64,000 nt of DNA, from positions 124,001 to 188,000 of the forward strand of contig JAUXZS010000015.1 of the NCBI GenBank assembly GCA_030692515.1. The letters are read 5' to 3'. Shown in pieces: positions 18,001 through 24,767 of the stretch; the stretch's first letter is position 1; each line of letters begins with the position of its first letter. The notes beneath the pieces were generated by a model, which was not told the DNA's origin, did no database searches, and saw nothing but the letters and a program-made list of their open reading frames with translations. The position numbers and the translations under genes are program-made. The stretch is from Bacteroidota bacterium (GTDB lineage Bacteria; Bacteroidota; Bacteroidia; B-17B0; Aurantibacillaceae).

Positions 18001-19077
18001 CTATTTATTCATTAAGCTATTTTGGATTCGAATACTTTCTTCATGTAAAAGCTGACAAATTTTTTCTACATGATTAGGCGAAACACCCAATTTTTGTGCT
18101 AGTTGTGCGCGGGTGCGTAAAATTTCTTGCCAACGCTCTAGTTGAAAAATAGTAATGTTATGTTCTTTTTTATAGGCTCCAATCTCTTCAATAATATGAG
18201 TGCGTTTTTTTAAAACATTTATTAATTCTTCATCCACTTCATCAATACTATTTCTTAACTCAGCCAGTTTATCAATAACAGAATCGTCAATAGAAATTGG
18301 TTTTCGTAAAATTAATTTCGAAATTAATTCTCCTAAATTTTTCGGTGTTAATTGTTGTTCAGCATCGCTCAAAGCTATTGAAGGATTATGATGAGATTCA
18401 ATCATTAAGCCATTCATGCCAAGGTCTAATGCCTTTTGTGCAACAGAAGAAATTAATTCTTTGTTACCACTAATATGACTTGGGTCGCAAATAATTGGTA
18501 AACCCGGAAATAATGTACGAAGTTCTATTGGTATTTGCCACATAGGCTCATTACGGTATTTTGTTTTACCATACACATGAAAGCCTCTATGTATAGCTGC
18601 CAATTTTTTAATACCGCTATTATTTATTCTTTCCAGCGCTCCAATCCACAATTGTAAATCTGCGTGAATAGGATTTTTTACCATTACCGGAATATCAACT
18701 CCTTTTAAAACATCTGCAATTTCTTGAACGCTAAATGGGTTAACAGTTGTGCGTGCGCCTATCCATAACACATCAATACCATATTTTAATGCTAGTTCGG
18801 TGTGCTGGGCATTGGCAACTTCAACAGTAATTTTAAAGCCAAACTCTTTTTTTATTTCATTTAACCACTTTAAGGCTTCTTCCCCCTTGCCTTCAAAGGC
18901 ATTAGGGCGAGTGCGAGGTTTCCATACCCCAGCTCTAAATAAACTTACTTTGTTAAGTTCTTTCAAGTCTTTTGCTGTGGCAACAAGCTGTTCTAAGGAT
19001 TCTGCACCGCAGGGACCGGCAATAAGCAGGGGTTCTGCTGTTAAAGGTAACCAAGTATTTAAAGAAGCAATTTTCAT
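18001..19077 (-). CDS. Bifunctional DAHP synthase (type I-beta) / chorismate mutase
   Basis: This 358-residue enzyme joins two shikimate-pathway activities. Residues about 10-260 are a DAHP synthase of the KDO8P-like type I-beta group, with IAGPCGAES, FRAGVWKPRTRP, WIGARTTVNP, MVKNP, HRGF and CDPSHISG motifs. Residues about 265-355 are an AroQ-type chorismate mutase (LRNSIDEVDEELINVLKKRTHIIEEIGAYKK). The fusion usually serves feedback control of aromatic amino acid synthesis by prephenate or its products. It is cytosolic. The ATG at 19077 starts the protein just ahead of the conserved core. Forty-three bases separate its stop from the convergent TMTC-like gene. A broken copy of its last codons lies at 14351-14419. 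Confidence 0.93.
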   Translation of the reverse strand: MKIASLNTWLPLTAEPLLIAGPCGAESLEQLVATAKDLKELNKVSLFRAGVWKPRTRPNAFEGKGEEALKWLNEIKKEFGFKITVEVANAQHTELALKYGIDVLWIGARTTVNPFSVQEIADVLKGVDIPVMVKNPIHADLQLWIGALERINNSGIKKLAAIHRGFHVYGKTKYRNEPMWQIPIELRTLFPGLPIICDPSHISGNKELISSVAQKALDLGMNGLMIESHHNPSIALSDAEQQLTPKNLGELISKLILRKPISIDDSVIDKLAELRNSIDEVDEELINVLKKRTHIIEEIGAYKKEHNITIFQLERWQEILRTRAQLAQKLGVSPNHVEKICQLLHEESIRIQNSLMNK

Positions 19078-19194
19078 TTAAAGAGTAACAAATAAATAAT
19101 CATAAGGTTTCAAGTAAACTATTATAAAAATTATATTTAACCACATAGTAATCATAGTTTTGCTAAGCTTTTATTTCAAAATTAAGTAACACTT

Positions 19195-19219
19195 AATAAT
19201 CCGCCAAAGGCGGATTATT
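19195..19219. repeat. Perfect 11-bp palindromic hairpin in a 297-base spacer
   Basis: AATAATCCGCC (19195-19205) pairs with 19209-19219 around an AAA loop; an outer inverted pair (aatcatag at about 19150, ctatgatt at about 19221) surrounds it. Similar CCGCC-loop-GGCGG palindromes are dispersed in many Bacteroidota genomes. There is no T run, so it is not an ordinary terminator. Nothing else was recognised between 19078 and 19374. Confidence 0.55.
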
Positions 19220-19374
19220 GCTATGATTAACTATTTATTCAAAGTGCATTAATTTCTAAAAACTATGTATCTATGTGTTTTTTTAATAAAAATGTATATT
19301 AGTTTGGTTTCAAACATGAAAATTACCCTTTTTACGGTATTTAAAAAACTAAATAAATGAATTAGTTTTACTGT

Positions 19375-19521
19375 ATGAACATCGAAAAGCCAAAAGCGCT
19401 TATATTTTTTCAGAATAATTGCCCAACTACTGTTTTTGCAGAATGCTGCAAGAAGAAAAATGACTGTTGCAAAAAATTTAAAAAAGGCGATCGTTGCAAA
19501 AAATGTCCAGGTAGAAAATAG
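19375..19521 (+). CDS. Tiny Cys- and Lys-rich protein
   Basis: This 48-residue reading frame encodes a basic protein with eight cysteines, arranged as one single Cys, CC, CC and three further Cys after residue 19 (ECCKKK, DCCKKFKKGDRCKKCPGRK). I do not know a function. The CCKKxxxxGxxCKxCP pattern recalls small, lysine-rich Cys proteins that I have seen in many Bacteroidota genomes, which suggests a conserved metal-binding or redox role. No signal peptide is visible. It is convergent with mlaD, whose stop lies 15 bases away, and has a 297-base spacer upstream with room for its own promoter. Its shortness makes the call less certain, but the Cys spacing is unlikely by chance. Confidence 0.6.
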   Translation: MNIEKPKALIFFQNNCPTTVFAECCKKKNDCCKKFKKGDRCKKCPGRK

Positions 19522-19536
19522 ATATTAATTACTCTG

Positions 19537-20223
19537 CTATTTTTCTGATTTTTTATTCTTTTCTTTATTTTTGAAATATCCTTTTAATAAAAAGTTATGG
19601 CTTGCCGCAGTCATGTTTTGTTTAAAGCCTCCAGCGCCTTGTTTTATATTTATAAGTGCTTGATCTACATTTTCGCCCATTGTGCTGTCCATAAATAATT
19701 TGCCAATTGTTCCTTTTCCTTCTCTAATGTTTTGTGTAATAGCAGAAATGTTTTCTGTAATATTTGCGGCATTATCGCTAGCAATTTTAATTTTTATTAA
19801 AATGTCGTCCATGCTTACCGGCTGAGTTGTTTCGATAAAATCATTATCGGCCAGTTCTGCTTTACCGTAGGCTCCCGGTATAATTAAAATCAATTTATTT
19901 CCCATCAATCCATCAGACCCTATTATGGCTTTTGCATTTTTTTTCATAAACTTTCTTGCATTTTCGTCAATAAGCATATCTACTTGCACGGTTGTGTCTG
20001 TAATTTGTTTAATGTTATCAATTATTCCAACATTAATTCCCGAGAAGCGAACATTGTTACCGACCTGAAGCCCGCTGATATCTTTAAAAATACCACTTAT
20101 TTGAAAGGTGCTACTAAATAATTGTTGTCGTTGACCAATTAAATATATTCCCAAAATAAATAAGGATATAGATAATGTTACAAATATTCCAAGTTTCATT
20201 TTATTGCCAGTTGTTTTTTGCAT
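19537..20223 (-). CDS. mlaD: MlaD-type MCE-domain lipid-transport protein
   Basis: This 228-residue protein has one N-terminal membrane helix (KLGIFVTLSISLFILGIYLIG) and an MCE domain at about 38-115 (FKDISGLQVGNNVRFSGINVGIIDNI). The rest is a helical stretch that ends in a Lys-rich tail. It should be the periplasmic substrate-binding ring of an Mla-like ABC importer that moves phospholipids across the cell envelope. It is the last gene of a run that starts with DUF2383 and Dps, then mlaE and mlaF. The spacing to mlaF is 10 bases. The operon carries regulatory element 1, so this transporter is a predicted stress-regulon member. Confidence 0.87.
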   Translation of the reverse strand: MQKTTGNKMKLGIFVTLSISLFILGIYLIGQRQQLFSSTFQISGIFKDISGLQVGNNVRFSGINVGIIDNIKQITDTTVQVDMLIDENARKFMKKNAKAIIGSDGLMGNKLILIIPGAYGKAELADNDFIETTQPVSMDDILIKIKIASDNAANITENISAITQNIREGKGTIGKLFMDSTMGENVDQALINIKQGAGGFKQNMTAASHNFLLKGYFKNKEKNKKSEK

Positions 20224-20233
20224 GATTTTAATT

Positions 20234-20962
20234 TTATTTAAAAAATGAATGAATCCATTCGTCTTTTGATTCAGATAATTCTTTAAAAGTTCCTTCGGTA
20301 ATTAGAGTTCCGTTTTTAAGAATCACCATTCTATTTGCTGTTATTCTTGCGCACTCCATATCATGCGTAATTATGATAGAAGCAGTATTATATTTTTTTT
20401 GTATATCTAAAATCAAATTACTTATTTCTTTTGAAGTAATGGGGTCGAGACCTGTTGTTGGCTCATCGTATAAAATAATTTCCGGTTTCAATATTAGTGT
20501 GCGAGCTAAGCCAACACGCTTTCTCATTCCACCGGAAAGTTCAGAAGGCATTTTATCAATTACATCTTCTAGCCCAACATTTCTTAAAGCCTCTTCAACC
20601 AATTGGTCAATTTCTTTTTTTGGTTTTGATTTTAAATCACGAAGCGGAAATTCTAAATTTTCTCTCACGGTCATAGAATCGTACAATGCAGCACTTTGAA
20701 AAAGAAATCCTACTTTTTTTCTTAGCAGATTTAATTTTTCAATTTTTAATTCAGGAATATTTTCTCCTAACAAAACAACTTTTCCCTCATCTGGTTCAAT
20801 TAAACCAACTAAGCATTTAATTAAAACTGATTTCCCGCTTCCGGACTTACCCAACACAACAAGGTTTTCGCCCTTTTTAATTTTTAAGCTTATATCTTTT
20901 AGTACATCATTATTACCAAACGATTTTTTTAAATTATTTATTTCTGCTACAATCGTTTCCAT
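20234..20962 (-). CDS. mlaF: MlaF-type ABC transporter ATPase
   Basis: This 242-residue ATPase drives the lipid-transport complex. It has the Walker A motif VLGKSGSGKSVLIK near residue 37, the Q-loop GFLFQSAALYD near 85, the ABC signature ELSGGMRKRVGLAR near 142, Walker B EIILYDEPTTGLD near 162 and the switch His in IIITHDM near 198. The SGGMRKR signature with LSGG context is typical of MlaF. It is cytosolic and bound to the permease. Its start lies two bases after the mlaE stop, and mlaD follows after 10 bases, so the three are one operon under element 1. Confidence 0.9.
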   Translation of the reverse strand: METIVAEINNLKKSFGNNDVLKDISLKIKKGENLVVLGKSGSGKSVLIKCLVGLIEPDEGKVVLLGENIPELKIEKLNLLRKKVGFLFQSAALYDSMTVRENLEFPLRDLKSKPKKEIDQLVEEALRNVGLEDVIDKMPSELSGGMRKRVGLARTLILKPEIILYDEPTTGLDPITSKEISNLILDIQKKYNTASIIITHDMECARITANRMVILKNGTLITEGTFKELSESKDEWIHSFFK

Positions 20963-20964
20963 TT

Positions 20965-21795
20965 TTATTTGCTAAATAAACTAGTTAGTTGAACTGCGAC
21001 CATATCCAAAATAAAAATTAGTAGTGAGCTAAACACTACCGCCGAGTTTGCTGCTTTTCCAACTCCTTCTGTGCCCTTGTTTGAATTATAGCCCTTATAA
21101 CAACTAATTAATGCAACAGCAAAACCAAAGAAAAAAGTTTTTATAATAGCCGGAAACACATCTGTAAAAGAAAGTTTTTCAAACACTTGAGAGAAGAATA
21201 AAAGGAAACTTACATTGCCTTCTATATTTACACCAATATAAGCACCATAAAGTGAGATGGCATTTGCTGCAACAACTAAAATCGGCAACATAAACGTTGC
21301 AGATATAATACGAGTAACTACAAGATATTTAAACGGGTTTATTCCGGAAACCTCCATAGCATCAATTTGCTCAGTTACTTTCATGGATGCCAATTCTGCG
21401 CCAATACCTGAGCCAACTTTTCCCGCAAAAATAAGTGCCGTAATAACCGGACCAATTTCACGAACAATAGAAACCGCCACCATTGCTGGCAACCAGGATT
21501 CAGCGCCAAATTGAGCAAGTGTTGGTCGGGATTGAATAGTTAAAACAAGTCCCATAATTAAACCGGTGATTGCAACTAAAGGAAATGATTTATAGCCTAT
21601 TAAATAGGATTGCTTAACAAATTCGTTAAACTCGTACGGAGGCTTAACAACCTCTTTAAAAAAACGAAAAGCAAATTTAGTGAGAAGTGTCATCTCTTCA
21701 AAAAAGTCCTTTAGTGGTTTTACAAAAGAATTTTCTGAAAAATTATTTTCTGCTTCTTTATTTACTTTATCCTTTACTTTTATTTCGATTGACAT
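20965..21795 (-). CDS. mlaE: MlaE-type ABC transporter permease
   Basis: This 276-residue integral membrane protein is the permease of the Mla lipid-transport system. Residues 70-276 form the MlaE domain with the conserved segments SFPLVAITGLIMGLVLTIQS, REIGPVITALIFAGKVGSGIGAELASMKVTEQIDAMEV and SAVVFSSLLIFILDMVA. The N-terminal 45 residues are charged and hydrophilic. The gene starts only 15 bases after the dps stop and is followed after two bases by mlaF, so it is in the DUF2383-dps-mlaEFD transcription unit. The family is known to maintain outer-membrane lipid asymmetry in Proteobacteria; direction of transport in this phylum is not established. Confidence 0.9.
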   Translation of the reverse strand: MSIEIKVKDKVNKEAENNFSENSFVKPLKDFFEEMTLLTKFAFRFFKEVVKPPYEFNEFVKQSYLIGYKSFPLVAITGLIMGLVLTIQSRPTLAQFGAESWLPAMVAVSIVREIGPVITALIFAGKVGSGIGAELASMKVTEQIDAMEVSGINPFKYLVVTRIISATFMLPILVVAANAISLYGAYIGVNIEGNVSFLLFFSQVFEKLSFTDVFPAIIKTFFFGFAVALISCYKGYNSNKGTEGVGKAANSAVVFSSLLIFILDMVAVQLTSLFSK

Positions 21796-21810
21796 GTTGT
21801 GTAAAGAAAA

Positions 21811-22284
21811 TTAGTTTAAATACCTTCGTAAAACCCAAGCAATTGTTTCATGCTGTTCCATTAAGCCAGTTAAATAATCTGCCGTTCCAGCATCATTATT
21901 TTTGTCACTGCAATTGGTTATGTCGGTGCGCAATTCTACTATTATTGTTTCGTGGTCTTTGAGTAATTCTTTTAAGATTTCTTTAGATGATGAATATTTT
22001 CCCGGATGTTCTTTTATCATGGTTAGTTTTGAAAATTCAGCCATGGTGCCAATTGTTTTATGACCTAATTTTCCGATTCGTTCTGCAACTTCATCAATAG
22101 ATTCTTCTAATTGTTGGTAGTGATCTTGAAATAATTTGTGAAGTTCCATAAAACTTTCGCCAGCTACATTCCAATGCGCTTTTCTTGTTTTAACATAAAG
22201 TGTCATTTCATTAGCTAAAACAGTAGATAAAATTGATGACGTGTTTTTTAAGTGCTTCTCCGAAATTCCAATATTTAGTTTCAT
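21811..22284 (-). CDS. dps: Dps-family ferritin-like DNA-protection protein
   Basis: This 157-residue four-helix protein has the Dps ferroxidase residues in KTRKAHWNVAGESFMELHKLFQDHYQQLEESIDEVAERI: His in AHWN, His in FQDHY, and Asp/Glu in the DEVAER segment. Dps forms 12-subunit shells that oxidise and store iron and bind DNA during starvation and oxidative stress. It is cytosolic. It lies 46 bases after the DUF2383 gene and 15 bases before mlaE, so it shares their predicted promoter and element 1. This links iron and DNA protection with the envelope genes of the same operon. Confidence 0.92.
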   Translation of the reverse strand: MKLNIGISEKHLKNTSSILSTVLANEMTLYVKTRKAHWNVAGESFMELHKLFQDHYQQLEESIDEVAERIGKLGHKTIGTMAEFSKLTMIKEHPGKYSSSKEILKELLKDHETIIVELRTDITNCSDKNNDAGTADYLTGLMEQHETIAWVLRRYLN

Positions 22285-22330
22285 TTTTTTATAATTTAGT
22301 GTTAATTATTTTTTTTGAATTAGTTATTAT

Positions 22331-22792
22331 TTATGCTGACACTAATATTTTTTCGCGCAAATCCCTTAAATTACTGTGATCCTTGTTAATTAAAATTAAT
22401 TGAAGTGCTATTATTTTTTGTTGATCTTCGTTCAATTCATTAGCGTTGTTAAGTATAACTTTATTATAAGTTTGAATTGCCTTCTTCTCTCCATACTCAC
22501 AAGATAAAAGAATTGAATTTTGATTATTAGAAGTAAGCGCTGCTTTTACTTCCATCCACACTCTAAAAAATTTGCCACTTATTTTGGTTTTTTCTTCTGG
22601 TTTACCTCCCATTTGCAAAACTTCGCTAATAAGTTCAACATTGCATTTTTTACTTGTTTGTATAAATTGAAAAAATAGGTTGGTTAGTTCTTTGTTGCTC
22701 GTTTCTTTAGACGCAGTTTCATAGCCTTCAATTCTGTCGTTGTTAATTCTTACAAGAGTGTTTATTACAGCAATTAATTTTTTATTTTTCAT
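22331..22792 (-). CDS. DUF2383 four-helix-bundle stress protein (PA2169-like)
   Basis: This 153-residue helical protein matches the DUF2383 family, with INTLVRINNDRIEGYETASKE near the N-terminus and the KFFRVWMEVKAALT segment in the middle. The family is ferritin-like and often found with stress genes; the molecular role is unknown. I start at the ATG at 22792 (MKNKKLIAVI), which matches the family N-terminus and gives a leader of about 30 bases from the predicted transcription start; an in-frame ATG at 22810 would add six residues. It is the first gene of the operon with dps and mlaEFD, and element 1 sits directly upstream. Confidence 0.82.
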   Translation of the reverse strand: MKNKKLIAVINTLVRINNDRIEGYETASKETSNKELTNLFFQFIQTSKKCNVELISEVLQMGGKPEEKTKISGKFFRVWMEVKAALTSNNQNSILLSCEYGEKKAIQTYNKVILNNANELNEDQQKIIALQLILINKDHSNLRDLREKILVSA

Positions 22793-22828
22793 TTTTTGGC
22801 TATTAATCATTTTTAAAATATACTCCTA

Positions 22829-22897
22829 CAAAATTCAGGCTATTTATTGAATGAAGTTTTACATAATCTTTTTATTTAATTGCAACATTCACACATA
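22829..22897 (-). promoter_or_regulatory. Composite regulatory element 1 (DUF2383-dps-mlaEFD promoter)
   Basis: On the minus strand: cap box TATGTGTGAAT (22887-22897), distal half-site TTGCAAT (22879-22885), proximal half-site ATGTAAA (22858-22864), and -7 box GAATTTTG (22829-22836). The half-sites are 21 bp apart and the proximal one is 21 bases from the -7 box. See the finding on the ten-copy element. Confidence 0.8.
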
Positions 22898-22910
22898 GGT
22901 TCTTTTAAAG

Positions 22911-22946
22911 AAAAACCCCCTATCCAAATTTATCTGGATAAGGGGC
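22911..22946 (-). terminator. Rho-independent terminator of the first ice-binding protein gene
   Basis: On the minus strand GCCCCTTATCCA pairs with TGGATAGGGG, followed by a TTTTT tail. It lies 20 bases after the stop of the ice-binding protein gene and just upstream of element 1. Confidence 0.85.
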
Positions 22947-22965
22947 ATCTTTGTTTTTGAAAAAA

Positions 22966-24588
22966 TTATTGTTGAGAAATCAATCTTCCTGATTGAATCG
23001 TTTTGTTGTTTTCTAAAATTTTATAGAAATACATTCCTGAAGAAAGGTTGCTTGTGTTAATTGTAGAAATTTGTTTTGTAACACTTTCGTTCATTACTAA
23101 TTCGCCAAGTACATTATAAATCATAACTTCAACATTGTTACCCGTTAAAGAATTATTTAAATCAATTTTCAGAGAAGAAGTAAATGGATTTGGATAAATA
23201 CTAATTGCATTAGATGAAGAACTATTTTTTAATTCATTAATCCCTGTTGGACCCGCGCAACCTGCCGGCATAACTACATTTATAGCCGTAGTATTTAAAG
23301 CGCCATTAGTAGTAAGAGCTCTTCCGTCAAGTAAAACACCGGTGTTGATTGCACCTACAGCGCCATTGTTACAAATAATAGTTCCTCTAAAAACAGAGTA
23401 GTTATTAATGTTTACAGCACCTTCAATTTTCCAATATACATTTTTTGATTGTGCACCATTAATTAGTTTTACTTTAGAATATGTGCTTGTTGTAAGCGCA
23501 CCATTTATTTTAATAACAAATACCGCGTTTGCATTACCTAAGGCGTTCAAATAAAGAGAGTCGGTAAAAACGGTTGCTGCGTTTAATAAATACGTGTGTG
23601 GCGTAAGTACTAAATTGTTTCCAAATTGGGCAGGATATAATAATTCAATATCATGAGACAATGTGTTTACATAATTGTATGCGCTTAATAAATCTGTAGC
23701 ACATTGTGCTGTAGACCCATCAGGTATTGGATGAATTGTTCCTGTAACAAATAATGGGTTAAAGCCTGTTGTAGAACCACTATTGCTTCCAACATCACCT
23801 GTTACATAAGTAATACCAGAGTTTGTAACCGCTCCATTGGTTGAGAATAAAGCGTAGCAAGCGGCGCTTCCTAATACAGGAGCAGCTGGACCATTTAATA
23901 TTGGGCTACCGCATCCAATTGGTGTGTATCCTAAAATTCCATCAACAGTAATTGCACCGCTAATTGCAAACGCTCTTCCTTCAAGTGTATCACCAGTATT
24001 TAAATTAATTGCTGCATTATTGGCAATAAAATTTCCTCTTAATGTAGTTCCAGAAGCGCAACTAATTAAACCTTCAATTTTCCAATGCACATTACATGCT
24101 TTAGCGCCATTTACCAATTTAATTTTTGCCGAGGCGTTGGTAGAAAAAGAGCCTTGTACTTTAAAAATAAATACAGCGTTTGGATTTCCCTGTCCGTCTA
24201 AAGTAAGATCTAAATTTAAAGTAGCAGCGCTTGAAATAGAATAAACACCTGCATTTAAAGTTTGACCATTACCTAAAAGTGGGGCTGGAAAGAAAGTAGG
24301 TACAACTGCGTTTAATTGGTTATACGCAGTTAATAAGTCTGCAGAAGCCGACGCGCTTGCGCCATCCATATCATGCATTACGCCATCAACGTTACCAAAC
24401 GCTGTACTTGAGCCGTTATTCGTTCCTACATTACCTGTAAGGTGTGAAAAACCGATGTTACTAACTGCTCCGTTAGAAGAGAATAATACAAAGTTTGCGG
24501 CTGTGCCTAAATTTATTACTTGTCCAAAATTTACCTTAGGAAAAGATAACGTGGAAGCTATTGTGAGAATAAATAAAATTTTTTTCAT
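22966..24588 (-). CDS. Secreted ice-binding protein, tandem DUF3494, T9SS type A
   Basis: This 540-residue protein has a signal peptide (FILTIASTLSFPKVNFGQ), two DUF3494 ice-binding domains at about 25-228 and 238-440, and a T9SS type A sorting domain from SIYPNPFTSSLKI to GRLISQQ. Each DUF3494 domain opens with NxGxxxxFxLFSxxGAVxN and later shows the DGQGNPNAVFIF or NALGNANAVFVI and KLVNGAKACNVHWKIEG signatures. Family members bind ice crystal planes, inhibit recrystallisation or hold cells at ice. Two fused domains could raise affinity. The type A domain predicts surface attachment or release. It is monocistronic with element 2 upstream and a terminator downstream. It is clearly paralogous to the second protein at 27732-30698. 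Confidence 0.9.
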   Translation of the reverse strand: MKKILFILTIASTLSFPKVNFGQVINLGTAANFVLFSSNGAVSNIGFSHLTGNVGTNNGSSTAFGNVDGVMHDMDGASASASADLLTAYNQLNAVVPTFFPAPLLGNGQTLNAGVYSISSAATLNLDLTLDGQGNPNAVFIFKVQGSFSTNASAKIKLVNGAKACNVHWKIEGLISCASGTTLRGNFIANNAAINLNTGDTLEGRAFAISGAITVDGILGYTPIGCGSPILNGPAAPVLGSAACYALFSTNGAVTNSGITYVTGDVGSNSGSTTGFNPLFVTGTIHPIPDGSTAQCATDLLSAYNYVNTLSHDIELLYPAQFGNNLVLTPHTYLLNAATVFTDSLYLNALGNANAVFVIKINGALTTSTYSKVKLINGAQSKNVYWKIEGAVNINNYSVFRGTIICNNGAVGAINTGVLLDGRALTTNGALNTTAINVVMPAGCAGPTGINELKNSSSSNAISIYPNPFTSSLKIDLNNSLTGNNVEVMIYNVLGELVMNESVTKQISTINTSNLSSGMYFYKILENNKTIQSGRLISQQ

Positions 24589-24626
24589 TTTGGTTATTTT
24601 TTAATTGTGAATGAATTTTCACTAGT

Positions 24627-24695
24627 CAAAGGTGGGGTAAATAAAAAGTGATTGTGTTACACAACTTTATACAATAGTTGTATTATTCACACATT
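24627..24695 (-). promoter_or_regulatory. Composite regulatory element 2 (first ice-binding protein)
   Basis: Minus strand: cap AATGTGTGAAT (24685-24695), distal half-site ATACAAC (24677-24683), proximal half-site GTGTAAC (24656-24662), -7 box CACCTTTG (24627-24634). Spacings are 21 bp between half-sites and 21 bases to the -7 box. Confidence 0.83.
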
Positions 24696-24716
24696 TTTGT
24701 TGATTACAAAAACAAA

Positions 24717-24744
24717 AAGAGGACTGCCAACAAGCAATCCTCTT
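24717..24744 (-). terminator. Rho-independent terminator of the OmpA gene
   Basis: On the minus strand AAGAGGA and TCCTCTT form the base of a stem that extends by four more pairs (one wobble), followed by TTTTTG. It lies 24 bases after the stop of the OmpA-PD40 gene at 24768. Confidence 0.75.
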
Positions 24745-24767
24745 GGGTAAGAATTTATTAAAATGAC

